A stretch of DNA of 64,000 bases, from assembly GCA_029238935.1 (NCBI GenBank), contig JAQZBN010000008.1, forward strand, positions 109,846-173,845, written 5' to 3'. A model generated the notes under the pieces. That model was not told where the DNA came from, did not search any database, and saw only the letters and a list, made by a program, of their open reading frames with translations. Positions 16,463 through 25,085 of the stretch are shown piece by piece. Source of the stretch: Herbinix sp. (lineage in GTDB: Bacteria > Bacillota > Clostridia > Lachnospirales > Lachnospiraceae). How positions within the stretch are numbered: position 1 is the stretch's first letter; every line of letters starts with the position of its first letter. A program made the position numbers and the translations under genes.

Positions 16463-17893
16463 ATGAACAAAGTAATGAAACGCATTGCTGTTTTACTGTG
16501 TATCGTCTTTATCGCACCTTCTATTTTAAGCTGTATTCCTACATTAAATATGGTTTCCACAGCATCGGCAGCAAGTACCAAAGCTTCTCTAGGAATTACC
16601 AGCGGAACCATCGGTGTGTACAGTACCCCGGAATATCTTTACATCGAACATTACAATAGTAACGCAACCTATACCTTCACCAGTTCCGATTCCAAGATTG
16701 CCATCGTAGATGAGTATGGAATTGTTACCGGCGTGAAAAAGGGCAAAACAACCATTTTAGTGAATGAGACATTAAACGGTGAAACAGTTAAGATCGGAAC
16801 TTATACAGCGAATGTCGTTACCGCTTCTCTCTACAAGGAAGAGTTAAATGTGGGGATAAATTCTTATGGATACGTTCCCATCCAGTTTCTAAATAATAAA
16901 GCAACCTATACCTATAAATCCTCGGATACCTCCGTACTTAAGGTTGATAAGGACGGTTCTCTCGAAGGGATCAAACAAGGGAAGGCAACGATTAGCGTAT
17001 CAGAAACTTATAACAAAAAAACTACAAAGATCGGTTCTTATACGGTTAATGTCATACCCGCAGCCTTAGGATTAAAAGAAGTAGAAGTTCCTGTCTCCGA
17101 TGTCTCTTATAATGAAGTATATATTGATTATCGAAATTCCAAAGCAACATACACCTTTAAATCCTCCGATACCAAGGTTGTTAAAGTAGATAAACAGGGT
17201 TTTATTACCGGTGTGAAAGAGGGAAGTGCAACCATTACAGTATCAGAAACTTATAATAAGAAAACCAGAAAAGTCGGCACCCTTAAAGTAAATGTTGTAG
17301 GACCTTATATCCATCCCGATTGGAGATCCATCGAGATAGGTATTAACTCCTCGAATTATCTCAGTGGACTTTTCTATATCGCATATCAGAACTATGAAGC
17401 TACTTATACCTGTGAGTCCTCCGATCCCGCCATCGTATCTGTACAAAATCAAGTCGATGCATGGGGTTATTCCTCCTATATGGTAAATGGTGTTTCCCTT
17501 GGTACCGCTACCCTTACTGTATACGAAGAATACAATGGTAATAAAAAAGAAATTGGAACTGTAAAAGTTACTGTAAAAGAATTTCCGATCAAAGAATTTT
17601 ATATCAACCCATATTATTTGGAAGCTGATAAGGATGCTTTAAGCATTGATTACTACTTAAATTATGATTACTCCTATTCCAGCATCAGTTATTATTTTTA
17701 TATCGATCCTTACAATACAACTACACCGGTTACGTATACCTCCAGCAATGAAGCAGTCGCAACCGTTGATGAAAAAGGCGTTGTAACACCAGTAAGTACA
17801 GGTACAACGCAAATAACAGCAACCTGTGGAGAATATAAGGGCTCCATCGAGATCGTGGTAAAGCCGGCGGAAGATAACCCTTATTTCTATTAG
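16463..17893 (+). CDS. Secreted protein with about five BIG2 (bacterial Ig-like) repeats
   Basis: A 476-residue exported protein. Residues 1-38 form a signal peptide (MNKVMKRIAVLLCIVFIAP, cleavage near ASAA-S). The rest is a series of ~80-residue BIG2-like repeats marked by YTFTSSDSKIAIVDEYGIVTG, YTYKSSDTSVLKVDKDG, YTFKSSDTKVVKVDKQG, YTCESSDPAIVSV and YTSSNEAVATVDEKG. There is no LPXTG motif, transmembrane anchor or recognised enzyme domain. BIG2 repeats form adhesive or spacer domains on cell surfaces. GCAGGAGG lies 6 bp before the ATG. It is followed by a hairpin (17945-18006) and then an O-antigen-ligase-like gene on the same strand, but a joint role is only a guess. Confidence 0.88.
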   Translation: MNKVMKRIAVLLCIVFIAPSILSCIPTLNMVSTASAASTKASLGITSGTIGVYSTPEYLYIEHYNSNATYTFTSSDSKIAIVDEYGIVTGVKKGKTTILVNETLNGETVKIGTYTANVVTASLYKEELNVGINSYGYVPIQFLNNKATYTYKSSDTSVLKVDKDGSLEGIKQGKATISVSETYNKKTTKIGSYTVNVIPAALGLKEVEVPVSDVSYNEVYIDYRNSKATYTFKSSDTKVVKVDKQGFITGVKEGSATITVSETYNKKTRKVGTLKVNVVGPYIHPDWRSIEIGINSSNYLSGLFYIAYQNYEATYTCESSDPAIVSVQNQVDAWGYSSYMVNGVSLGTATLTVYEEYNGNKKEIGTVKVTVKEFPIKEFYINPYYLEADKDALSIDYYLNYDYSYSSISYYFYIDPYNTTTPVTYTSSNEAVATVDEKGVVTPVSTGTTQITATCGEYKGSIEIVVKPAEDNPYFY

Positions 17894-17944
17894 AGTAAGC
17901 AATCTAAAGTAATGTATATCGTTATATAACCCGCCATTCTTTAT

Positions 17945-18006
17945 AAACAGAGCATAATTAAAATAACGCAGATTACTGCACCTTATTTGATAATTATGCT
18001 CTGTTT
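17945..18006. terminator. Large hairpin between BIG2 and ligase-like genes
   Basis: AAACAGAGCATAATTA (17945-17960) and TAATTATGCTCTGTTT (17991-18006) are perfect 16-bp inverted arms. The 30-base loop contains GCAG-ATTA-CTGC. No T-run follows on the plus strand, so termination is plausible but not proved by sequence. Confidence 0.55.
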
Positions 18007-18083
18007 GATTCATGACAAGATCTATACATTTGCTGATATATCTTGTTTTATTTAATTCTCATTGATGCTTGGAGGAATGATCC

Positions 18084-19877
18084 TTGAAACATAAAAAGAA
18101 GAAAAAAGAATTTCATGATCTACTGCTGCCCATACTTTTGATCCTAACCCTATTGCCATTCATCACTCGTCTTATCTTTTATGATAGTGGTTTATCCTCC
18201 TATCCATGGTTCTCAGACCAAGGAATGGTTTCTGACTTTTTCTCATATTATAAAAGCTATGGCTTCATGATCCTTGCAATCCTCTGTGGAATCCTTTTGC
18301 TTTTTTATCTTCCTTTGCATCGTGGCAAGAACAAAGAGCTTATATCATTTATTCCACTTGCTATCTATTGCCTGTTAACTATTCTCTCCACCTTTTTTTC
18401 CGTCCATTATTCCTACTCCATCGTTGGGGGAATTGGTCATTTTGAAAATGTAATTGTTTTAATTGGATATGCGATTGTAATCCTATACACCTATCAAATT
18501 GACAAGGCCGAAGAGGATTATATCAACATTACCAAGGCATTATGTATTGCCTTATGCATAATGGCGATTATTGGACTATTTCAGGCAATTGGTAAGGATC
18601 TATTGCAATTCCCATCGATACTAAAACTTATCTTACCCTCTGAGTATCATGCAAAATTTCTTAATCAGACCAAGAATCTACTGGTTACGAATGCTGTATC
18701 CTTGACTTTAGCAAATCCAAACTACGCCAGTGTATACTTATCCATGATGATTCCCTTTTTAGCAGCACTGATGATACCAGCTGAAAGCCGAAAGAAAAAG
18801 CTTGGATATCTTGTCCTCATTTTTGTTCTTATGATATTACTATTTAAGACGTATTCCAGATCCGGCTTACTTGCTATTTTCCTTACAGGTATTGTATTGC
18901 TTTACTTTTATCGACACCAACTCCGTAAGATCTGGAAACAATGTCTTGGGCTTGCTTTCGTTACCCTCCTTTTATTCACCGGTATTGATTCCTTCAATGA
19001 ATTTCGCTTTACCACTAAGATAGCAGCTACCTTCCAATCTTTTCAGGCGGAGCGTAATCATACTGATTTAGAGGAGATATTGACAACAAAAGATTTTATC
19101 AAAATCCGTTATCAGGGGAAGGAAGTATGCTTATCGTTGATTGAGACGGATGCTTCCGAATACCAGCTTTCTTTTACTGATGAGTGGGGTACGGATATTA
19201 CAAATTTATATAACAGAAGCAGTAAAACCCTTGCAGTTGACCCTTTTGATGAGCTGGAATTTTCTATTGAGAAGAATGTAGACAGTCCACCACTTATCTT
19301 ATGTAACATCAATGATATTACATGGAAGTTTTCTTATCATAAGGTATTAGGATATCAATACATCAACGGTTATGGTAAGAGGGATTCCCTTAGTCCGGTT
19401 GAGAAGTCAGTATTTACCTCCTGCGAGCATATCGGTTCCGGTAGAGGATATATCTGGTCCAGATCAATTCCTATCATGAAAGATACCATCCTGATTGGAA
19501 AAGGTCCCGATACCTTCCCTCTCGTATTTCCTCAATCCGATTATGTTGGAAAGGCAAACAACTGTAAGACTCCGTATACTCTGATCGAAAAGCCTCACAG
19601 TATGTATCTTGGGACGGCAATACAAACCGGTGTCCTTTCTTTGTTCGCTTTCTTATGTTTTTATCTTATCTATGCTATACATACGATTAAGCTGTACCGC
19701 AAGGCTTCCTTTCTCACCTTTACTGAACGGTTTGGGTTCGGGTGCTTTCTAGCCACCTTAAGCTTTATGATCAATGGCATTTTTCATGATTCCTCCCTTC
19801 AAACCACACCTATCTTCTGCATTTTTATTGGTTTGGGGATGGATATCAATTATGTTTTGAAGAAAATAAAACGGTAA
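18084..19877 (+). CDS. O-antigen ligase/polymerase-like multi-spanning membrane protein
   Basis: A 597-residue membrane protein with about ten to twelve predicted helices. A hydrophilic, presumably extracellular segment of ~130 residues (about 320-455, with DLEEILTTKDFIKIRYQGKE) splits the last helices from the rest, and SRSGLLAIFLTGIVLLYFY and IGKGPDTF lie at the places typical for Wzy_C/WaaL-like proteins. Such proteins join or polymerise lipid-linked glycans outside the membrane; in Gram-positives they often serve cell-wall polysaccharide or exopolysaccharide assembly. The start is TTG (18084) with GGAGGA 7 bp upstream. No glycosyltransferases are next to it, so the glycan is unknown. Confidence 0.8.
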   Translation: MKHKKKKKEFHDLLLPILLILTLLPFITRLIFYDSGLSSYPWFSDQGMVSDFFSYYKSYGFMILAILCGILLLFYLPLHRGKNKELISFIPLAIYCLLTILSTFFSVHYSYSIVGGIGHFENVIVLIGYAIVILYTYQIDKAEEDYINITKALCIALCIMAIIGLFQAIGKDLLQFPSILKLILPSEYHAKFLNQTKNLLVTNAVSLTLANPNYASVYLSMMIPFLAALMIPAESRKKKLGYLVLIFVLMILLFKTYSRSGLLAIFLTGIVLLYFYRHQLRKIWKQCLGLAFVTLLLFTGIDSFNEFRFTTKIAATFQSFQAERNHTDLEEILTTKDFIKIRYQGKEVCLSLIETDASEYQLSFTDEWGTDITNLYNRSSKTLAVDPFDELEFSIEKNVDSPPLILCNINDITWKFSYHKVLGYQYINGYGKRDSLSPVEKSVFTSCEHIGSGRGYIWSRSIPIMKDTILIGKGPDTFPLVFPQSDYVGKANNCKTPYTLIEKPHSMYLGTAIQTGVLSLFAFLCFYLIYAIHTIKLYRKASFLTFTERFGFGCFLATLSFMINGIFHDSSLQTTPIFCIFIGLGMDINYVLKKIKR

Positions 19878-19975
19878 CCGTTACAATCCGTTGTTAGTAA
19901 TCACATTATAATTAAAATGATATCACAATACTTCTGCCTAAGTTAAGTTTATTTATATTAACTTTCAAAAAATAA

Positions 19976-20003
19976 TTGACTTAATTTGGAATATTGCTAT
20001 AAT
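19976..20003 (+). promoter_or_regulatory. Strong sigma-A promoter of a structured RNA
   Basis: TTGACT (19976-19981) and TATAAT (19998-20003) are 16 bp apart; transcription should start near 20010. Confidence 0.8.
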
Positions 20004-20035
20004 ACAATTATTAAAAATGAAAGGTAGGTTATTAT

Positions 20036-20074
20036 ATGTTAAGTGTGTCTGTTATGGAGGTTATAATCAACTAA
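20036..20074 (+). CDS. Possible leader peptide, 12 codons
   Basis: ATG at 20036 opens MLSVSVMEVIIN and stops at 20074. AAAGGTAGG lies 7 bp before it. The ribosome site itself (AAGGTAG) is complementary to CTACCTT at 20154, and part of the ORF pairs with CCATAACA at 20145, so translation would change the RNA fold. It could also be a chance ORF in a 6S-like RNA. Confidence 0.4.
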   Translation: MLSVSVMEVIIN

Positions 20075-20189
20075 ATAGTGGAATGGGTAGCAAAAACCAT
20101 ATCCTACCGGAATTATATCGATTCCGGAGGTTCTTTTTGTGTACCCATAACATCTACCTTACAGACTGCTTCATATGAACCTTATTGAT

Positions 20190-20269
20190 AAGCCCACAGG
20201 AGCATCATGTCTATTGGCGAATTCTATTTTCGCGTAGATAAGGCAGGTGTTTTACTGTGGGCTTTTTTT
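20190..20269 (+). terminator. Rho-independent terminator with structured loop
   Basis: AAGCCCACAG (20190-20199) pairs exactly with CTGTGGGCTT (20255-20264), followed by a T run to 20269. The loop holds TCTA-GCGAA/TTCGC-TAGA helices. It ends the structured RNA ~180 bp before the ABC ATPase gene. Confidence 0.88.
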
Positions 20270-20287
20270 GCTCTTTTTTATAACAAG

Positions 20288-20408
20288 GGAAGCGATTTGT
20301 GCTTCTTTGTGTAACTAATTTACACAATAATTGAAGTGACTGCTGTTTCCTCATGTAACCAATTCATATGGCGAGGAAAGGACTTGCTACTTCATCGTGT
20401 AATTAATT
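20288..20408 (+). repeat. Three imperfect 44-bp repeats in the ABC transporter leader
   Basis: TGTAACTAATT (20310), TGTAACCAATT (20354) and TGTAATTAATT (20398) recur at exactly 44-bp intervals. Each is preceded by a variant of a GAAG...CTTC hairpin-forming block. Additional stems can form between units, such as TTTCCTC/GAGGAAA. The last copy ends ~38 bp before the ATPase start. Confidence 0.7.
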
Positions 20409-20446
20409 GAATATTTATCATGAATGAGAAAGGAACCATAGTCAAC

Positions 20447-21460
20447 ATGATTGAAACAAAAAGATTAACCAAAACCTTTCAACGGTATAAAAAGGAAGAA
20501 GGACTAAAAGGAAGTATCAAAGGATTATTTCATCGAGAATATATTACGAAAACTGCTGTCTCAGATTTTGATTTATCGATCGCAAGCGGTGAATTTGTAG
20601 GCTTAATTGGACCAAACGGAGCCGGGAAAACCACCCTGGTGAAAATGCTGACCGGAATTATAGCTCCCTCTTCCGGCGAAATCTCAGTGCTTGGTCATTA
20701 CCCAAACAAGTTGGAACATGATCTTAAGCGGCAATATGCAGTAGTAATGGGGCAAAAAAGTCAGCTTTTCTTTGAGCTTTCTGCCTCTGATACCTTTTTA
20801 CTCTTCAAAGAATTATATGGTATTGATGATCAGGAATTTATAACAAACCGAGATTACTTTGTAAAACTATTTCAGGTTGAGGATCTCTTGGATGTACAGG
20901 TTCGGACTTTGTCACTGGGTGAACGAATGAAAATGGAATTGATTGTTGCTTTGCTTCATAATCCAAAAGTTTTATTTCTGGATGAGCCAACCATAGGCCT
21001 TGATGCCGTAGCACAAAAGCAAATCCGTAAGTTCTTAAAAGAAGTGAACGAAACAAAAGGAACAACGATCTTACTTACCTCTCATTACATGGAGGACATC
21101 AAAAGCCTGTGTAAACGCTGTATTGTAATCAATCATGGGCAGAAGATCTATGATGGTGATACCCAGGGCCTTTTTCTTCAATACCAAACGCATAAGAAGA
21201 TCACTCTATCCTTTGAACATGAGACGAGCGCTAAATTACCGGATAGCTGCATCATTCTTGAAGAAAATCCGTATAAAATTTCCTTTATGGCACCGAAGGA
21301 ATTATCAAATAATGTGTTACGAGATATATTAGCAAGTTATTCCATAAATGATATCACAATCGAAGAAGACGATATCGGTAATATCGTAGAACGGATTTAT
21401 TCACAGGAAGGAGGAGCTGCCAGTGAGAAAATATCTGGAAGTCATGAAGATCACCTTTAA
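20447..21460 (+). CDS. ABC transporter ATPase, partner of DUF990-type permeases
   Basis: A 337-residue ATPase with Walker A GPNGAGKTTLVKML, signature LSLGERMKMELIVALL, Walker B VLFLDEPTIGLD and switch LLTSHYMEDI. The N-terminal region before the core (KTFQRYKKEEGLKGSIKGLFHRE) is typical of ATPases that pair with two DUF990 (ABC-2 type) permeases, which follow immediately. The complex probably exports a hydrophobic compound, peptide or antibiotic. I prefer the ATG at 20447 (MIETKRLTKTF), although its AAAGGA ribosome site is 13 bp away; the ATG at 20420 has none. It overlaps the next gene by 38 bp. Control may involve the structured RNA and 44-bp repeats upstream. Confidence 0.9.
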   Translation: MIETKRLTKTFQRYKKEEGLKGSIKGLFHREYITKTAVSDFDLSIASGEFVGLIGPNGAGKTTLVKMLTGIIAPSSGEISVLGHYPNKLEHDLKRQYAVVMGQKSQLFFELSASDTFLLFKELYGIDDQEFITNRDYFVKLFQVEDLLDVQVRTLSLGERMKMELIVALLHNPKVLFLDEPTIGLDAVAQKQIRKFLKEVNETKGTTILLTSHYMEDIKSLCKRCIVINHGQKIYDGDTQGLFLQYQTHKKITLSFEHETSAKLPDSCIILEENPYKISFMAPKELSNNVLRDILASYSINDITIEEDDIGNIVERIYSQEGGAASEKISGSHEDHL

Positions 21461-22217
21461 AAATGAGCTGGCATTTCGATTCGATGTAATTTTTAACATG
21501 TTATTTACGGTCATTAAAATCTTATTTGCCTATATCCTATGGGGTGCCATCTTTGGAAGCAATAAATTAGTAGCAGGATTTACCTATGATACTATGTTAT
21601 CTTATTATATCATCAGTTCCTTTTTATCTCAGATTGAATTGTCTGATGGTGTCAGTGGAGAAATCAGCGCTCGTATACGGAATGGAACATTTTCAAAGTA
21701 TATGGTATTGCCAGCTCATGTGGAAGCATATTTTCTGGTTCAAACCCTGGGTGCAACTGCCTTTTATTTATCTTTTGATTTTATTGCGGCTTTGATCTGG
21801 ATTTTTATCTTCCATATTGAATTTGCATTTACCGGAAGCCTGTTTCTGATTGTGATTGCTTTCGTTTTAATCCTTCAGGGCCTCGTCTTTATGGTACAGT
21901 TAAATTATCTGCTCGGTATCTTAACTTTTAAGTTCCAGGATATTCAGTTGTTCCTTATGATTAAGAACAATCTCGTTGCATTTATCACTGGAGCATTAAT
22001 CCCATTGGCTCTTCTACCTGAAGTAATTACAGCATTTATGCGATTCTTTCCTTTTTATTATGTAACATATCTTCCTTCCATGTTACTCATTGGAAGAAAT
22101 GGAGAGGAAGCGATCACCGGTGTTCTCGTTCTTGGAGGTTGGATGGTTGTATTGTTTTTCCTTAATAGGTTTCTATACAATCGCTTACGAAGAAAGTATG
22201 ATGGGGTGGGTATATGA
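21423..22217 (+). CDS. ABC-2 type permease (DUF990 family), first subunit
   Basis: A 264-residue protein with six predicted membrane helices, starting MRKYLEVMKITFKNELAFR. The conserved middle, SGEISARIRNGTFSKYMVLP, is characteristic of the DUF990 branch of ABC-2 permeases. Translation starts at GTG (21423) with GGAGGAG upstream, inside the 3' end of the ATPase gene, and its stop overlaps the next start, so all three subunits are coupled. It would form half of the membrane channel of an exporter; its substrate is unknown. Confidence 0.85.
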   Translation: MRKYLEVMKITFKNELAFRFDVIFNMLFTVIKILFAYILWGAIFGSNKLVAGFTYDTMLSYYIISSFLSQIELSDGVSGEISARIRNGTFSKYMVLPAHVEAYFLVQTLGATAFYLSFDFIAALIWIFIFHIEFAFTGSLFLIVIAFVLILQGLVFMVQLNYLLGILTFKFQDIQLFLMIKNNLVAFITGALIPLALLPEVITAFMRFFPFYYVTYLPSMLLIGRNGEEAITGVLVLGGWMVVLFFLNRFLYNRLRRKYDGVGI

Positions 22218-23002
22218 GAAGAAATATTAGATTTATTAAGACACTTATTAAAATGAGGTTATCACATCTGATGGTATTTCGATTATCTTTTTTTGGTGCC
22301 TTTTTTGTTGATGGAACCTTATTCCTAACACAATTACTCATGTTTAACTCCATCTATGCTAATGTTGATTCCATTGGAGATTGGAGTAAAGGGGAGATGA
22401 CCATTTTTATTGGTACCTTTTCCTTAATTAATGCACTGAATATGGTCATCTATTTCTTTGGTATAAATTCATTACCAGATAAGATCCGATCAGGATCCCT
22501 GGATTTTTATATTACAAAGCCAGTAAATCCCTTGCTTCGGATCACCTTTGAAAACGTGAATCCAGGCTCCATTCCGCTTATTATTTTCAGCATTGTGATT
22601 ATTCTGTATGGGGTTTCCATCAGTGATGTTACGATATCAATTTCAACCTGGATACTCTATGGGGTGCATGTTCTGCTTATGACCATACTCTTTTATGATA
22701 CCGAATTGATCATACGTACGGTCTCCTTTTTTGTTATTTCTACGGTCAACTTCACAAGAATTGAAAACCTGATTGAACTATGCATGAAGGTTCCAGGAGT
22801 TTTATTTAAGGGTATCTTTAAATTCCTGTTTTATTTTGTTCTCCCTTACGGAATCATGGCCACTATTCCTACACAGGTTTTGATGTCCACGATTACCTTA
22901 GAGGGAATTGCATATGGCATTATAATTGCAGTTGGATTTACCGCATTTGCCCTATGGCTATGGGATGTTGGATTGAAGCATTATAAAAGTGCCAGTAGCT
23001 AA
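22214..23002 (+). CDS. ABC-2 type permease (DUF990 family), second subunit
   Basis: A 262-residue, six-helix permease starting MRRNIRFIKTLIKMRLSHLM, with the family segment NSLPDKIRSGSLDFYITKP. Its ATG overlaps the stop of the first permease by 4 bp. It completes the ATPase plus two-permease set. The stop codon (23000-23002) overlaps the stop of the opposing MFS gene, so neither transcript has room for a terminator between them. Substrate unknown; export is inferred from the absence of any binding protein. Confidence 0.85.
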   Translation: MRRNIRFIKTLIKMRLSHLMVFRLSFFGAFFVDGTLFLTQLLMFNSIYANVDSIGDWSKGEMTIFIGTFSLINALNMVIYFFGINSLPDKIRSGSLDFYITKPVNPLLRITFENVNPGSIPLIIFSIVIILYGVSISDVTISISTWILYGVHVLLMTILFYDTELIIRTVSFFVISTVNFTRIENLIELCMKVPGVLFKGIFKFLFYFVLPYGIMATIPTQVLMSTITLEGIAYGIIIAVGFTAFALWLWDVGLKHYKSASS

Positions 23003-24213
23003 CAGGATCTTCTTTGAAAGAATCGATTCGTAAGTTCCGAACTGAACAGAAGTATCCCCGCCAATACAGCGATGACTGCTGGAAAGATAGCCATTGTGGT
23101 TGCCCCTGCGGTAAAGCCGAAGATGGACGGAAAGAAGGTACTTCCGGTATAAGCAATCGCCATTTGTATTCCCATAAGCCGTTCTGAATTTGCTGCACCA
23201 AACCTGGCAGGCGTTTCATGAAGCATACAAGGATAGATCGGTGCACAACCAAGACCGGCAAGAATTAAACCAAGATTAGAGATCATATCCGGTAAGGGGA
23301 GGATTAACAGAAGTGCCCCTCCTAAGAGAACCCCCTCCCCCAGCCGGATTAATCTCTTATTATTTAGTTTAAGAGTTAAAAAGCCGGAGACAAACCTACC
23401 AAAGGTTATCCCTCCAAAGAACAGAGACACCCACCTCGCAGCAATCGCCACATCGGAACCCTTCACATTGACCAGAAAACTACTACTCCATAACCCTATA
23501 GTTGACTCAATTGCACAGTACAGAAGAAAAGAAAGCAGAACCATTTTAACTCCCTTTTGTTTTAAGGGAGGAACATTGACGGAAGGATCATCTGCATCTA
23601 CATTTTCTACTGGATTTGTTAGAGACCCTTGGTCCGTAATCTTTTTCTTTTCTTCATTTATCTTTGACATTTTGTTCCACAATGGTAGTGATAAGATAAG
23701 TACCGCTACTAAAGCAAATTGCAGTATAGCAATAATGAAGTATCCCCTTCTCCAGGAGGCTCCACTATGAATGATTTGTGAAATTATGATTGGACTCGTC
23801 ATTGCCCCAATTCCCCAAAAACAATGTAACCAGCTCATGTGGTAAGATTTATAATGAGCAGCCACATAGGCATTTAAACCTGCATCCACCGCTCCTGCAC
23901 CAATTCCCAGTGGTATTGCCAGAAAAAACAGCCATAGAACAGATGGAGAAAACGAAAATCCCATTAACGCTACCGCAGTTAAGAAAACACTGATCGCTGT
24001 TACCTTACCGGTCCCTATTCGTTTAAGAAAGATTCCACTAAAATAACTGGATATGATTGTTCCACCAGATACTATCATTGAAATGATGCCCGCAAGCCCC
24101 AAGGGAGCGTTAAAATCTAATCGGATTACCGGCCAGGATACACCAAACAAGGAATCTGGTAGACCAAGACTAATAAATGCTACATAAATGATAATAAGAA
24201 GCTGTAATGCCAT
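22999..24213 (-). CDS. MFS transporter (FucP/YbjJ-like)
   Basis: A 404-residue major facilitator with twelve predicted helices. Key features are IIYVAFISLGLPDSLFGVSW in helix 1, the first-half loop FLKRIGTGKVTAISV, and GIGAGAVDAGLNAYVA followed by SWLHCFWGIGA, a pattern of the FucP/YbjJ-like branch. A charged loop of ~45 residues (about 190-235) splits the two six-helix halves. GAGGT lies 6 bp before the ATG. The substrate could be a sugar or small organic compound. The gene is monocistronic, with its stop overlapping the opposing permease stop. Confidence 0.85.
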   Translation of the reverse strand: MALQLLIIIYVAFISLGLPDSLFGVSWPVIRLDFNAPLGLAGIISMIVSGGTIISSYFSGIFLKRIGTGKVTAISVFLTAVALMGFSFSPSVLWLFFLAIPLGIGAGAVDAGLNAYVAAHYKSYHMSWLHCFWGIGAMTSPIIISQIIHSGASWRRGYFIIAILQFALVAVLILSLPLWNKMSKINEEKKKITDQGSLTNPVENVDADDPSVNVPPLKQKGVKMVLLSFLLYCAIESTIGLWSSSFLVNVKGSDVAIAARWVSLFFGGITFGRFVSGFLTLKLNNKRLIRLGEGVLLGGALLLILPLPDMISNLGLILAGLGCAPIYPCMLHETPARFGAANSERLMGIQMAIAYTGSTFFPSIFGFTAGATTMAIFPAVIAVLAGILLFSSELTNRFFQRRSC

Positions 24214-24775
24214 ACTAATACCTCATTTCTTTAAAACCCTTCTTATCATTCATATGGGTTTTCTATTCCCAATCATTATAAACTTCAACAATTAATACCA
24301 CAATCAATTTTTATTTTTTTGTATTCATTTAAACCTTATACTATCTCATTTTGATATTACCTAATATGATTGAAATATATTGAATCATTTCAGTTTGATA
24401 TCTTTCATTCATTATTGAAGTATCTTTCATCACTTTATTTTTTGAATCTTCTACATCTTATTTTATTTCTTTTCTTGTTTCATTGATGGTTCATCTTGTT
24501 CAAACCTGACATAAAAACATTTGAATTATATGTTCCTAAGTCTATATAATTATAAAGCACCGAATAATAATCCTCTCTTTGGTATATCTTCAAATAGTCT
24601 ATCATTTTCACTCCATGATAAGAACATTGTCTATGGAAATATGTAAAAAGGATAATTTATGTCCTATGGCAGATGAAAGAAGCTTTTATAACTTCTAAGT
24701 ATATGATTTATTTTATGTGGATGTACATTATTTTTATATAACTTATGTTCAAATTCAAGATGAGACATGGTTCAA

Positions 24776-24804
24776 TTGACTTTGTACAAAGATTATGCTA
24801 TCTT
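24776..24804 (+). promoter_or_regulatory. Sigma-A-type promoter of an orphan RNA
   Basis: TTGACT (24776-24781) and TATCTT (24799-24804) are spaced 17 bp. No protein gene follows before a terminator at 24908-24958. Confidence 0.65.
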
Positions 24805-24809
24805 AAAGC

Positions 24810-24958
24810 TATAGCGAAACCAAAAAATATTAGGTTATGACAATATTACATGTTTTCATATTACATATCAGATAATAAATTTTGAACATAACTACAATAA
24901 GACATAGACATGAAGGTTGTAACGACCGATGCCAACGGTCTTATACTTCATGTTTTTT
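24810..24958 (+). ncRNA. Candidate small RNA or leader upstream of larB
   Basis: A ~150-nt transcript is predicted between the promoter and the terminator. It matches no riboswitch consensus I can recognise (not NiCo, cobalamin, purine, TPP, SAM or T-box). A 12-codon frame from the ATG at about 24837 has no good ribosome site. Its position 130 bp before the nickel cofactor genes makes a metal-responsive leader possible but unproved. Confidence 0.5.
24908..24958 (+). terminator. Rho-independent terminator upstream of larB
   Basis: ACATGAAG (24908-24915) pairs with CTTCATGT (24946-24953), then a run of T. An inner GACCG/CGGTC helix (24924-24928 with 24936-24940) makes a two-part stem. Confidence 0.85.
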
Positions 24959-25085
24959 CTTTCAAACAAAATTGAAAGGTCATCCTTAGTTATTATGAAC
25001 TTCTATAGGAAAACTTTCTAATAGAATTTATAACCCCAATGATTTTGATATAATGAACTGTGAATGAAAGGTTAAGGTTATCAGA

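Larger units (their letters stand above)
20010..20269 (+). ncRNA. Structured RNA with leader ORF (attenuator leader or 6S-like RNA)
   Basis: A ~260-nt unit lies between a clear promoter and a strong terminator. It contains a terminal hairpin with CCGGAAT/ATTCCGG, a long arm (TGGGTAGCAAAAA at 20084-20096 with TTTTTGTGTACCCA at 20134-20147), and closing helices GTCTGT/ACAGAC (20047-20052 with 20161-20166) and AGGTT/AACCT. Competing pairings exist: AAGGTAG (20021-20027) with CTACCTT (20154-20160), and TGTTATGG (20050-20057) with CCATAACA (20145-20152). The long, interrupted hairpin recalls 6S RNA. The leader ORF and competing helices instead suggest an attenuator for the ABC transporter downstream. 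I cannot decide between them. Confidence 0.6.
24214..25085. other. Long AT-rich intergenic region with an orphan RNA unit
   Basis: About 870 bp between the divergent MFS and larB genes. The left 550 bp shows no gene or structure I can support. The right part holds a promoter-to-terminator unit (24776-24958) and then the larB upstream region, with TATAAT at about 25056 but no good -35. Confidence 0.6.

Noticed and set aside
16463..17893. Sortase-anchored adhesin
   Set aside because: No LPXTG-like motif or C-terminal membrane segment; only a signal peptide and BIG2 repeats.
20010..20269. T-box leader
   Set aside because: The T-box sequence (AGGGTGGNACCGCG type) is absent and the downstream gene is not a tRNA synthetase or amino-acid gene.
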